From positions 1 through 64,000 of the forward strand of contig JAKCPI010002995.1 in NCBI GenBank assembly GCA_023213315.1: 64,000 nucleotides of DNA, written 5' to 3'. Shown piece after piece: positions 13,001-23,400 of the stretch. The position numbers and the translations under genes are program-made. Each line of letters begins with the position of its first letter. Within the stretch, counting starts at the first letter, position 1. The notes beneath the pieces were generated by a model. It was not told where the DNA came from. It was given only the letters and a program-made list of their open reading frames with translations, and did no database searches. Source of the DNA: Euborellia annulipes (Eukaryota; Arthropoda; Insecta; Dermaptera; Anisolabididae).

Positions 13001-16000
13001 AAATATAGTTTCTCCTTAAACTGACAGTGATGGTGATGATGAGCATTCGGACTGTGATATTTATTTATATATTTATAGTTAACCTGTTTATTTATGTATA
13101 TAGTCTATCAACTGTTTATGTCTTTGTTTACTTATGGATTTGTTGTTTATTGTTGTCGATTATTTATTTATGGATTGTTATTCATATTTGTAACAATAGT
13201 TTGTTCATATTTGCGTGTGGCGCGAATGGCCAAGGATGTCGAGGCGCCCTAAACTCCTAATAATAATAATAAATAAATGCATTGGGGCCTACTTAAAAGT
13301 GGTGACCACTGTAAAAGTCCCAACCACGAAACACGTGTGCACAATCTAATGAGAATGTTGGCATGGCGATAATTTTTGTTTACACTCTAAGCTAAAGCTT
13401 TGCTTCTGCGATGTCATTGATTTACCTAAACATCGCAGAATAGTAGCTTATTTCTTTCTAATTATCTCACATACAAAATTTTGTAGTAACTTTATGTATT
13501 AGGATAATTCTAATAAGATTCGATGAGCCCAAAGTAGTGACTAGCATTTTATTGATTCTTACGCAGATGGATGATTAGCTTTTTTGTGATAAATGGCAAT
13601 ATAGTGCATTCAAAAATGAAATAGTGCGATTAGTTAAAATGAGGGTGCAACAAGCATGATGAACAAGCATAATAAAAGCAAGAAAAACAAGAAAGCTGAA
13701 GATTAATATAAATTTATCTCAAACAAGAGACAAAAAATATTATTAACCTGGAGTTTGTGGTGAAGTTGAAGCTTTCTTTTCCAAACTCTGTCGTTTTTTC
13801 AATCGTTTTTTAGCAGATTTAGAAAGAGGAGTATTAGGATTCAGTTGATTATTTGGAGTTTTCGCTAGAAAAATAGCGATGATATTATATATATATAATA
13901 ATAATATAAAAACTATAAAATTAAAATTAAAACTTTATAATCTGAATGAAATAATTTATTCATGTCCCAAAAATAAAGATATATCTATGTGATCACGTGA
14001 GTCTGAGCAAGTGCACAGTACTTGAAAACGAGTGCAGAATAAGCAGTCGAAACGTTGTACAGTATTTAAATTTTTAATAAATAATTATATACTCACATAA
14101 TAATAAGATATATCTATGTTTAATTGATATGGGACTGATGCTGAGCATAAACAAATATATATGATACTCTTGTTTTGTCTTTAGATCAATCGGGAACTCA
14201 TTCACCTAGACAAAAAAAGCGTGATTTTTGCCAAAAACTATTCAGTAATGAAAAAAAAAAATTTCAAGAACCAATGAAATTTATCATAATATGACAAAAA
14301 ATTACAAATTTAAAGATTTTGAAAAAAAAAAAAAAAAAAAAAAAAAAAAACGCGTTAGAAGGTTGACGATATTTAAAAGTTTATAGAGATCTTTAATTTG
14401 AGTGTAATTAGAAGAGACACGTGCCAAATATGATTGATCTAGTTGTGCGTTTTTAAGATGGACACACACACATATAGATATAATCCTAAAAAATATTTTT
14501 TTTTTTGGGTTTGGGAGGTCTAAACTTTGAGAACCGACAAAATCTCGAGTTCGAATATTTTGATTTTTTCCCCTATACTTTCTCTATGTATACAAGAAAC
14601 AGAAAAAGTTAAAATATAAAAAAAATTTAATAAATAAATTTTTAATTTTTCAAAAAAGCTTCACGCATGTATTTTTTGGATTAATTTTTTGGCCGATCTC
14701 CAGAAAAAGAACACGAGTGGAATATAGAGTAGCTTGGACTTTCGCATATGATCAAAACAAGTTGCAGGGGCCCCGACCTAATCTGTTTAGATTCTTAGTT
14801 CTCCTTAGGAAAAAATAATAATTAAAACAAATTTAGGGAAGTCTCGGCTTCGGTTCGCTCCGGGGGTCCTAATGTGAACCGTTTCAAAATGAATGATTTA
14901 GGATTTGAAGCAAAACGACAACAAAGAGAAAACAAGGCACGCTGCATTCCACTTGGGGCCTAAACTTGATTAAAAATAACTCTAAATATAAAAAATAATG
15001 CCTTTAATTAAAATAAATGAATAATGAGGTTTAGGCTTTTTCAGTACTGTACATAAAAAATTTTTTTTTTAATTATATTTATTTCTTAAAAGTATAACAA
15101 ACCAATGCGGGTTTCGATAGCATTTTAGCTCTATCTCTTTCTTTTTCATTGTCTGATTTTACACGTGGAAAGGTTTATATTTAATTTTACAAATTTTAAA
15201 TATTGACACAAATTTAATTATAGTATATATACCTTTATAGGTGATTTAAAAAAAAATCTTTCTCCAGGAACCAAACCTTCGTATAAACGCCCACACTTTT
15301 TTCATTAACATACAAGAGTTAAAAATTTTGCTACTAATTAAAAAGTAATTTTGTCTTTCTTTATATAAAATAAAAAGGTATATATACTAAAATTAAATTT
15401 GTGTGAATATTTTAAATTTGTAAAATTAGATATTAAAACTTTCTAAGTGCAAAATCAGATATTCAAGAAGATAAGCTCAAATGCTATCGGAAGCAGCATT
15501 GGTTTATTATACATTTAAGAAATAAATATATTTTTTTTATGTAGTGAAAAGTCCTAAACCTCATTATTAATCTATACAGTGCAGTACTCGGCGAGTCTAC
15601 GTTTTAATTAAAATATTCAATTAAAATCGAAAGAAACACTAACGAACTACCACGTTTTGTTTCTTCCGGGTGCAATACATATTTGCCTCACTGATATTTA
15701 CCAAGAAGAGGTTAAAAATAATGAATTTTGTTAAGAAAATTGAAATAATATAAATAAAACTAATGTATATATTAGATTAAGATGATGAAAAATAAAAAAT
15801 AAAAATAATTACTAATGCAATATAATGCAATCTCAAAAGATGGATTCATTATTTAATTAGTTATATTATCTAATGCTAATTGTAATAATGAGAATTTAAA
15901 TAAAAATGATAAGAAATTTTATTTACCTTCAAGAGAAGCGAGCACATTGCCATTTTGTTGTTTGCCGGGTGTTTCTTTTTTTCCTTTAAAAGGTGACTGA

Positions 16001-16138
16001 AGTTGTTTTGCTTTTGGTGTATTAAAAGCTTTTTTTAGCTTGTTGGGGTGAATCGCCAGCGAATTTCTTAGGTGTTTTAGGTGGAGATTCATCTGAAAAG
16101 CTTTCGGACTTCCGTTTTTTTCCAAAGGATTTGTTCAT
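3867..16138 (-). CDS. Nucleolin-like nucleolar RNA-binding protein, 16 coding exons
   Basis: Exons (minus): 16138-15927, 13864-13748, 12700-12605, 12093-12007, 11915-11874, 10788-10633, 10548-10495, 10409-10341, 10262-9817, 7685-7543, 7478-7298, 7220-7034, 5654-5522, 5442-5336, 5251-5137, 4103-3867. All junctions use GT-AG. The model gives about 793 residues if two homopolymer frame breaks (16030-16036 and 10157-10182) are sequence errors. Order: basic N-terminus (MNKSFGKKRKSES) with TP and KSAKKR repeats (residues 1-330); long Asp/Glu runs (330-530); RRM1 from KFVYVGG (about 585-660); RRM2 from SNIFVANLPN (about 669-735); Lys/Pro-rich tail ending NQEQ. Nucleolins act in rRNA synthesis and processing in the nucleolus. 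The usual RGG tail is absent, as I recall also for fly Modulo. An AATAAA overlaps the stop codon. The exon model is fairly certain; orthology to nucleolin is likely, not proven. Confidence 0.8.
4131..4266. repeat. Two-copy tandem duplication, 68-bp unit
   Basis: Two near-identical units start AAAATATAACATG at 4131 and 4199, with a few substitutions. Each ends in a T-rich TTTTCAGGCG stretch. It lies in the last intron of the nucleolin-like gene. Confidence 0.8.
4320..4469 (-). other. Small open frame inside intron, possible captured or transposon fragment
   Basis: The minus-strand frame opens MADEKLIPVIGALI and runs to a stop after 49 residues. It has an ordinary codon mix and an acidic helical look (ELFELDEENEIP). 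The ATG sits in AAGATGGCGGATG, a good start context. It lies in the last intron of the nucleolin-like gene on the same strand. I do not recognise the family; the N-terminus of a transposase-derived gene is one option, chance is another. Confidence 0.25.
5880..6020 (+). repeat. Foldback-family hairpin, copy
   Basis: The hairpin arms are GATCGCACAGCACACAAC and its near inverse GTTGTGTTATGTGAT, ending GTCACACCAGATTTTTTGTG and then TCGACATATA. The same block recurs at many places in the window. Confidence 0.75.
6035..6110 (+). repeat. tRNA-like SINE, second family
   Basis: It contains GCTGGTGTAGTGGGCTA (A-box-like) and GTGTTCAAATGAGG (B-box-like), followed by GGATTTTTCAT. A second copy with the same order lies at 57648-57725 in the intron of the Gly/Ala-rich gene. 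The two share no body with the larger SINE family. Confidence 0.55.
6121..6368. mobile_element. TIR element of 248 bp with 4-bp target duplication
   Basis: The terminal inverted repeats are identical over about 35 bp, beginning GGACCCTGTTATGCAATGGT. ATTT flanks both sides (6117-6120 and 6369-6372). The interior is AT-rich and non-coding. It has split a SINE: SINE-like sequence continues on the right (6369-6515). The superfamily is unclear; the ends do not match the hAT set here. Confidence 0.75.
6369..6515 (-). repeat. tRNA-derived SINE, right part
   Basis: It carries the SINE body (GGGGTCCAGGCATTCTTATT, CAAACGGCTTAAATAAAATC) and the head with B box (GATTCGAACCCTCGACCC, plus-strand view). 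The head is truncated at GGTATACAAAA, without the usual GAGGGC end. Confidence 0.65.
6525..7003. repeat. Foldback repeat, inverted pair
   Basis: The left half runs TTACTTTCCCTTACC, then the TATA-rich spacer, then GTCTTGAGATCCCCTGAATC. The right half carries the same modules inverted and ends in TAGGTAAGAGAAAG. Together they form a palindrome of roughly 480 bp in the intron between the last acidic exons and the second RRM exon block of the nucleolin-like gene. Confidence 0.7.
7785..8455 (+). repeat. Foldback repeat, nearly full-length copy
   Basis: Module order: hairpin (TCTGGTGTGAC to GTCACACCAGATTTTTTG), TCGACATATATTTAG, a 450-bp AT-rich body containing ACCATGGCAACCATTTCTCC and CAGTAAAGTACTAGTACT, a CAC-rich stretch, GACCATGTCGCGAAAACC, and the end CATAGGTAAGAGAAAGTA. 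No protein is encoded. This copy and 47478-48427 define the family's full length. Confidence 0.75.
9575..9655. repeat. Foldback-family hairpin only
   Basis: The segment CGACACAAAAAATCTGGTGT to GTCACACCAGATTTTTTTC is a compact copy of the hairpin with a shortened loop and without the body. Confidence 0.7.
11202..11412. mobile_element. Palindromic MITE, copy 1
   Basis: The ends are CAGTGAAGCATCAATATTAA and, inverted, TTAGTAATTCACTG. The arms carry AAGTCCCACCCAT and CTACTTGTGATTATTTCATT. It sits in an intron of the nucleolin-like gene about 100 bp from a second copy and is the more decayed of the two. Confidence 0.65.
11510..11706. mobile_element. Palindromic MITE, copy 2, TA target
   Basis: The termini CAGTGAGGGACAATATTAAG and the matching inverse are flanked by TA on both sides. 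The TA duplication and long inverted arms suggest a Tc1/mariner-type nonautonomous element. The arms pair over nearly the whole 197 bp. Confidence 0.75.
14995..15597. repeat. Large palindrome with arms of about 240 bp
   Basis: The left arm reads AATAATGAGGTTTAGG, then AAACCAATGCGGG, then TATATATACCTTTATAGG. The right arm carries the diverged inverse of each (CCTAAACCTCATTATT at about 15550-15566). It lies in intron 1 of the nucleolin-like gene. No coding content was seen; it is probably an old foldback transposon. Confidence 0.7.
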
Positions 16139-16570
16139 CTTTATAAATGATTTTATAACTATACAAAAAGAAAAGAAAATTCAAATAAATATGAATAGTA
16201 AATGCTAATTTTAATATAAGAATAGTTACCAAAAATATAAAAAGTAGTAAAAGTAAAATAAAATTGTTAATATTTCTAACAAGAGAAAACACGCATTAAC
16301 CACGAGGAGAGTCGAAATTAAAATGGCGCTAACAAGTCGAGTGAGATTTAAAAGAAGGCAATCTGGAAGAAAAAAAGATGGAAGCAATTCGATTGGCTGA
16401 AGACCTATTGCCAACTTAAGAATTTAAAAAAATAAAAGAAACGTTAATTTTTATTTTTTGACACTATCTCTATTTTTTAGATGTAAAAATTAAATTTTGA
16501 GTCAATAAAAATTATATATTAGATAAAAAATTTTTTTTTAGCGAAATAAATAAAAAAAATTAGTTATAAT

Positions 16571-16959
16571 CAGAGTTGGCAGGTTTTATCCCGCCGAGTA
16601 TAATACACGGTTTTATACATGTATAAAACTATCGCGGATAAAACTAGGCCGATGTATAAAAGGTATAAAACTGTAAAAAACCAACCCTCCCCCCTGAAAA
16701 AACAGCTTAAAAGCTTTTCATATTTTATAATGTTTTAAAGCATTGACGATGTTGTTTGCTTTTTATTTAGTGAATAATATAATCAAAATGTTAATAAATG
16801 GAAAATGAAATTTTATTTGAATTTCCTTTTTCGTCGGATTTGCGCATGCGCATCCAAGTTTTATACATTTTATACGTTTTATACATTTTATACGTTTTAT
16901 ACAAGTTTATTCGCAATTTTTGTATAAAACGGCAAAATCGTGTATAAAACCCAACTCTG
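16571..16959. mobile_element. hAT-type element with TTATACATTT-type internal repeats
   Basis: The ends are CAGAGTTGGCAGG and, inverted, CCCAACTCTG. The flanks GTTATAAT and TTTATAAT match at 7 of 8 bases. Both ends carry GTATAAAAC motifs, and 16855-16905 holds a short tandem run of ACATTTTATACG-like units. Non-coding. Confidence 0.65.
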
Positions 16960-17160
16960 TTTATAATATATAAATTGAGAAAATTAATTTATTTTTTAAA
17001 AATATATGGAAAAAATATTATTTAGCATTCATAATTACCACAGAGTATATATATAAATGATAATTACCATAGAATTTTCTAACCTAAAAAATAGAAAAAA
17101 AAAAAAAAAAATTGGCGCAATATATGAATGTGAGAAAAATAGGAAATTATAAGTTAGCAT

Positions 17161-17695
17161 TTTTTTTTTAACATTCCCTTTTTTCCCACTCTCACTCACA
17201 GTCTGCTCAGTCTTTTCTGCAACTTAGGCCATATAAGACTTTTACGATAACCTTTATTTGTAAATATATCCATTGGGGGCGAGGCATTCCTATTTAAGCC
17301 ATTTGGTATCCAAATGGTTTAAATAAAATCATCGGACTGTCTGGGGCAAGGGCGGATACAAGGGGGGGGGGGTAAAGGGGGTAATTACCTCCCCCCGAGA
17401 TTCGAAAAAAATACCTTTTTTTGGCAAAAAAATTTATTTTTAATGTAAAATTTTTAAAATTAATACTTAAAAATTTGATGTATATTTATATTCTGGCAAA
17501 CAAGTACAGAATGCGCTTTTAAATTACCGAAATTAAAAAAAAAAATAGTGTGCTTTTCGACGAGTCACACCAGATTACCCCCCCCCCCCGAGAAACACCT
17601 CTGGATCCGCCCTTGGTCTGGGGTCCGAACCATCGACCCTTGATATACAAGGCAGGCGCGCTACCAACTACACCAAGCCCTAGGGCTAAATAAGG
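17161..17695 (-). repeat. tRNA-derived SINE split by a hAT element
   Basis: The poly-T tail end, the CACTCTCACTCACAG stretch and the body lie left of 17346. The B box (GGTCCGAACC) and head ending TAGGGC lie right of 17616. Removing 17347-17615 and one copy of the 8-bp duplication restores a continuous SINE. Confidence 0.75.
17347..17615. mobile_element. hAT-type element nested in a SINE
   Basis: The ends are CAAGGGCGGATACAAGG and, inverted, CTCTGGATCCGCCCTTG. The duplication GTCTGGGG is exact on both sides (17339-17346 and 17616-17623). Runs of G and C lie just inside both ends. The interior contains half of the foldback hairpin (GAGTCACACCAGATTACC). A close relative in opposite orientation is at 28308-28561. 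Confidence 0.85.
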
Positions 17696-17877
17696 CCTAT
17701 ATCAAGGGCGGATACAAGGGGGGGAAGTAAAGAAAGTAATTACCTCCCCTTCCCCGAGATTTGAGAAAAATATTTTTTTTTGGGAATTAAATTTTATTTT
17801 GAATATATAACATTTTAAAAATTAATACGCCAGCCCCACTCCCCCCTCATATGAGGTATAAAAAACAGTTAAGAATA

Positions 17878-19205
17878 AAAAAAAGTGCACGGGGTGGATT
17901 TGAACTCGCGAAGTTTGGTTACGTGAGAAAGGAAAAAATATAGAAATTGAGAACGAATTAACCACTTGAGCCACACTTTATCTAATTCTTTTAGGGAAAA
18001 ATAAGCCATATAAGAAACAGTGAATAAAAGTCGTTTTAAAAAAAATTTTAATATTGGATATATGATATATCATTTTTCATTACTTTTTATGCTGATTAAT
18101 AATTTATAATCAAAATTTCCATAGCATCCATAGTTTTCAAATAATTCAATGGGCAAACGTCAGATTGTTTATGCCTTGATGTAATTAAACTAAACACTCT
18201 ATCTAACATATGATACATGTCATTAATTCTTGAATTCCCCCTGATTCCAGAGAACTAAAGCCCTTTTAATTATATGATCTAATTTGGGAGTTATTGGCGA
18301 TCAAAGTTAAGCTTATTTTCGACCTTAATGACATCAAAACACTCAATTCTATATTATCGAAAAAGCTTATTTAGCATTGTCTAATTAAAACCAAATTTTT
18401 ATCAGAGATTTATAATTAATAAATGAGTTTTTTCTAAAGTTTCATTGAGATTGGTAAAGAAATAAATAAAATATTCACTATTTTGTAAATTGAGTTTTAG
18501 AATTGGGATCTCAGATTCAAGCCTAGACACGGTTCACAGAGCGCTCTCTTTACCCATCCGGGATCCCGAATTCTAAAACTCAATTTACAAAATAGTCAAT
18601 ATTTTATTTATTTCTTTACCAATCTCAATGAAACTTTAGAAAAAAACTCATTTTTTAATTATAAATCTCTGGTAAAAATTTGGTTTTAATCAGAAAATGC
18701 TAAATAAGCTTTTTTCGAAAATATAGAATTGAGTGTGTTGATGTCATTAAGGCCGAAAATAAGCATAACTTTGATCGCCAATATCTCCCAAATTAGATCA
18801 TATAATTAAAAGGGGTTTAGTTCTCTGGATTCAGGGAGAATTCAAGAATTAATTTCATGTATCATATGTTAGATAGAGTTTTTGGTTTAATTATATTAAG
18901 GCATAAACAATGTGACGTTTGCCCATTGAATTATTTGAAAATTATGTATTCTATTGACATTTTGTTTATAAATTATTAATCCCTATAAAAATTAATGAAA
19001 AATGATATATCATATGTGGAATATTAAAATTTTTATAATACTTCTTTTATTTCTTGTTTTTTATATGGCTTATTTTTGTCAATTTTAATAAAATTAAAGT
19101 TGGCTGAGTTGGTAAATTGGTCGACATTTAATATTTTTTTCATCCTCACTTTAAAAAACTTCGCGAGTTCAAATCCATCTCCTGCAGTTTTTTTTTTATT
19201 CTTAT
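17878..19205. repeat. Long palindrome with tRNA-like segments in both arms
   Basis: The arms of about 640 bp (17878-18510 and 18566-19205) are diverged inverses around a centre near 18538. The outer ends hold GGATTTGAACTCGCGAAGTT (left, minus view of a B box) and AACTTCGCGAGTTCAAATCC (right). Further in come AATAAGCCATATAA, GATATATCATTTTTCATTA and AAACTCAATTTACAAAATAG with their inverses. No protein frame was found. It probably arose by foldback transposition or inverted duplication of a SINE-bearing unit. Confidence 0.8.
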
Positions 19206-19324
19206 TATAAATTTCCTTTTATTTTGAATGCTAACTGAAAAATTTCCAAAAAGAAATGAAATAAATAAAAAAATCAAACTCAATATAAATACAAAATTCT
19301 TTTATTAAAATGTCTCTAAAAATA

Positions 19325-19845
19325 ACTTTTACTTTCTCTTACCTATATGTTTATGTTAATATACATATACAGTATATTGGTGTATAGAGAAAGTATTGGT
19401 TTAATGTCAAAACTTCAATGTCGAGATTTTGATGGATATACACGTTTTGAGGTCACCTGAATCAAAAAAGTGATTTTCGCGACATGATCTGTCTGTGTTC
19501 AATTTTAAGCATGAACCAATTGAGCTAGGAGGATGAAATTTTAAATTTAAGTTAGGCACCCCCCTAGAAGTGAAAATAATAATTTGGTATACAAATGGCT
19601 TAAATAAAATCATCGGACTGCCTAGGATCCGAACCCTCGACGCTTGATAAACAAGGTAGGCGCGCTAACAACTGCGCCATGCCCGAAGGCAACAAATGGT
19701 TTATACATTTTTCAAATTCAAATGTTCTGTAGTGTCGGAAACAAATATATCTCGACACAAAAAAATCTGGTGTGACAAGCACAGAAAACAACTTTTGATT
19801 ACCAAAGGTTGTGTGCTGTGCGACCAGTCACACCAGATTTTTTAA
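19325..19845 (-). repeat. Foldback repeat interrupted by a SINE fragment
   Basis: From 19325 the tail modules run (ACTTTCTCTTACCTATATG, GTTTTGAGGTCACCTGAATC). The tRNA-like SINE head then occupies about 19583-19690 (GATCCGAACCCTCGACGC), and the hairpin follows (AATCTGGTGTGACAAGC to CAGTCACACCAGATTTTTT) at about 19760-19841. Confidence 0.65.
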
Positions 19846-20423
19846 ATATGTAAACCGAAAAATAAAATGAAGGTTATTTGAGAAATTATATATTTTTTAT
19901 TAAAAATATTTCTAAATTAAATGTTTGGAAAAAGGATTAGGAATGAATGGTAAAAAAATACAAGTATTTAAAGAAATTATTTTAATTCTTATAGTACGAG
20001 AGAATATCTGGAATAATATGGAGTACAAAATAAATTATTAATGGCTTTATCACCTAAAGTCCTTGGTATATCAGGCCAGTAATTGTTTTTATTATTTTTT
20101 TCAATTTAAGATCGACGCTTGGAGCCTTTGGAATGGTTGGCTCAGGAAGGTGAGCCAGGTTTTAGGGTGGACTGCTAAAGCGCGATCATAATTACAAAAA
20201 AAAATTCTAAATAAGTCAAAATATCTCGAAAATAAAATTGAGGGTGGAGTAATATAGATTTTTAAAAAAGTGGGGATAATATGAGGAAAAGTGAAAATGA
20301 CACATTATTAAACAAAATAGCAAATTTGTAATATGTCGTTTTGACCTTTTCTCAAATTTACAAATTAAGTCTTTTTTTTTCTTTTCTTTTTTTTTTTTTG
20401 TTAATCCAGTTATAATATTGAAG

Positions 20424-23400
20424 TTAATAAAGTGAATCAGCGTTGCTCGTGCGTGGTTTTTTGATTTTCTCTAAATTCTTCACCACAATATCATGTAGTG
20501 TGCAATACCGATTCCGCACTTCACACATCACCAGCCAGAGTGATAAATATTCTTTTTCATCAAGTTCTGAAACCGCCCATCTGTAATCTTCGATATGAGG
20601 ATATTTTGCAACCTTAAAAATGAAAAATTAGAACTATTAGTGTGGAATTATTATATTAGAAAATCCTCAAAAATCATCTTTTTTTTCAAAATTAGTTAAT
20701 TAATAAATGCATAAATAATCAAAGTAAGTCCTGGGCTTGCAAAAATATAAATAACCGAAACCGAATTTTTTAATTGCCAGACAACATGTCAGTCTTCAAA
20801 GTACTTACTCTCTTCCAAAGTTAACATATTTTTTTCAACGATCTTCAATCATCAATTAAAAAAAAAAAAAAAAGATTTTTGTTTGGCTGTGTATTCCCCT
20901 CTGGACTGACTGGATCATATTGACTACCAACCTTTTTTGGCCGCTTTGGAAAAATAATTATTCATCGCCCGCAAGATTGCAGTTTAAGAGAACATAGTCA
21001 AAAAATTAAATTAAAAATTAGTATCTATCCGAATTATGCATCTAGGAAACGATAGGTAAAATTTTATTTTGCAAATTTTCGCAGATTTGGAGGATATTGC
21101 ATAAAAATTTCAATTAATTTTAGAAGCAGAGGCTGAATGTATAATGAGTAGTGAGGATATCAAGGCAGCCGAAAGCAATAAAGAAAAAATATATTTCTCT
21201 TCTGCTTTATTTTGTCGACTTTTCGGCCGAAATTCCAGCCTTGAACAGGACTTACAATGTTAGATGGGCTCTTGGCAACTCCTGACATATTGTTGGTGCG
21301 AACATTCGTCGGATGTTGCCAAGAGCCCCTTCTAAGCTCGAGGCAAACAGCACATGTCCTGATGAAGGCCGAAACGAGCTGGGACAGACAGTCTTTCTGT
21401 ACTTTGTATGTCTGTCTCTTCCTTGCTCTTTTCAAAAGGCGTCAGACCGTGCGACGGGCCGGCCTGTTCTATCCTTCTCGGTCGCAAAAACGCATGATAG
21501 GACTAGGGCTAGAGGGAAATAGCGTATAGAGCATAGCGGGAATAAGGCGAGGACAGAAGAAGAAGGATATTAGCATGTTCATACAAAATAATACATTATT
21601 ATATTTTATATAGATTATTTTAGTTTAATACAGAAATAATAATTAAGAAAATTGGAAATGAAAAATTGTCCCTAACTTGAAATTATTTCAAGTAGTATAT
21701 ATGTACATATATAATATAATATTATGTACATATGTTCCATGGGACAACGTCCGAGAACATTCTTGTCTGTATTCAGTGGCGGATTAATGCAATTTTGTCG
21801 GGGGGGGGGGGGGGCGGTTTTTTTTTTAATTTTTTTTTTATTTAAGGACTTTGTAGGCATCTATGGCCATTTAGAGCCCTTTCCTATTTATTTAAATTGA
21901 TTGGTAACAAATTCAATTGAAATTAAAGAGCGAAAATCATAATTTCTTTAGATTACTAGTTTTTAAAACTGTTTAAATTACTTCGATCGCCCCCCTCGCC
22001 CCCCCCTTTAAACCGCCCTTGTCTGTATTAAATAAATAAATAAATATATATATTCTCGAAATATTTCGCGACCAGGTGCATACGGTTATTGAGATTTTCT
22101 CGACGTTTCAGCTCTCCTTTTGGAGCCATTTTTCAAGAGTGAGGGATTAGAAGAAGAAATGGTGGATTAGTTGGCTTGCTCAGAGCCCACATTTTGTGGG
22201 TACGTGGACGGCGACCACGAGCTGTCCTAGCTGGGACTGGCGGTACTTCTTTTCTTTGTATGTCAGTCTCTTTACTTCTTTATTTTCAACAAGCATAGCC
22301 CGGTCTCAAAACTCCACCCCCTTCGCCGACCCCGCACCGCGGGATTAAGACGAAGAAAGAAGAAGAATGTTGGAGTAGTTGGTCTGTTCAAAGCCCGACG
22401 GGAACGTCCCGTCTGGATAATCATGCAGTTCACTCTCATTCTCGACTAGTTCTCTGAAGCAGTGAAATTTACCACTGCTCCAACAAAAATATGGGTAGAA
22501 TGTCTCTCATAGATTTTGGTATGAGTGATTCAGAGACCTGAGAATTGAATTGAACAGCATGATGATCCAGACTTTGGCTAGTGGGTGCAACAACAAAATT
22601 TTATTTTTAAAAGGGCATTAGGTTGCTTCCATAACGTTGAAAAAAATATAATGACTCTGATGGGGAATATTTCGAAGGCTGACATGTTTAAGTAATGGTC
22701 TGGTAATTAGGGTTTAAAAAAATCTGTCTCGCGCATATTTAAACGCTCTAGTATTTATTTATAGCATATAAAAAGAGAAGGGTAATAAATGTGAATTCAA
22801 GTTTAATTTTTTAAGTTTTAAAAACGCTTGTTTTGCGGTCAAAATTATAGTTCGTTAATCACCTTTCAAAATATAATAAGAAAAAATTAATTACCTTGGA
22901 TATGATTTTTCCTCGAGAAACAAAATAACGCGAAATTTGATCAAAGAATGCAGCTGCCTCAGATTCAACAGATTGAACTTCTGCAAGGGTATCTTCTTGG
23001 ATTGAGACACCAAAATTATTGCCGTCTTCAATTTTAGGAATCATAAATGAGATCCACATCTTGAGCTGCGAAGGAGAAATAGTATTTTAGTGTTCCTGAA
23101 TTATAGCCTATATTATATATTCTGGAAGGTTTCCATTACTTTCATGTATGGGAAGATAGATTTTCTCGGGGTAAGTTGCATTGGTGGTTGAGATTTACTC
23201 GACGTTTCGGTTTTTAGTAATGGTGGAGGTGTTTTTGGGATGCAATCTTGTTGATTCCCAGGTTTGGTCAGTGAATGTCTCAGAACTTTGGATTAGCCTC
23301 TGAGATCTAGCAAGAAATTGTATGTGATCCGAAGTAAATCTCAACAATCATAATATGTTAGCGAGGCGAATAGCTGAATCAGTATGTAGTAGAAAATAAA

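Larger units (their letters stand above)
16139..20423. other. Repeat-filled spacer between nucleolin-like gene and PSME3
   Basis: No gene was seen. It contains a hAT element (16571-16959), a SINE with a nested hAT element (17161-17695), a long palindrome (17878-19205) and an interrupted foldback repeat (19325-19845). From 17700 to 17850 there is a truncated further copy of the nested element's left half. From 19850 to 20420 I see only AT-rich sequence. Confidence 0.6.

Noticed and set aside
13999..14060. Hammerhead motif (plus)
   Set aside because: GAAAC-GTT and a short stem I are there, but TTGAAAA replaces CTGANGA; too decayed to call.
21355..21400. Hammerhead motif (plus)
   Set aside because: CTGATGA and GAAAC are present, but stem II would be only GGCC without a loop and GAG stands at the cleavage position.
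22105..22145. Hammerhead motif (minus)
   Set aside because: A good stem II (GGCTCC/GGAGAGC) with GAAAC-GTC, but the CTGANGA box is TTGAAAA.
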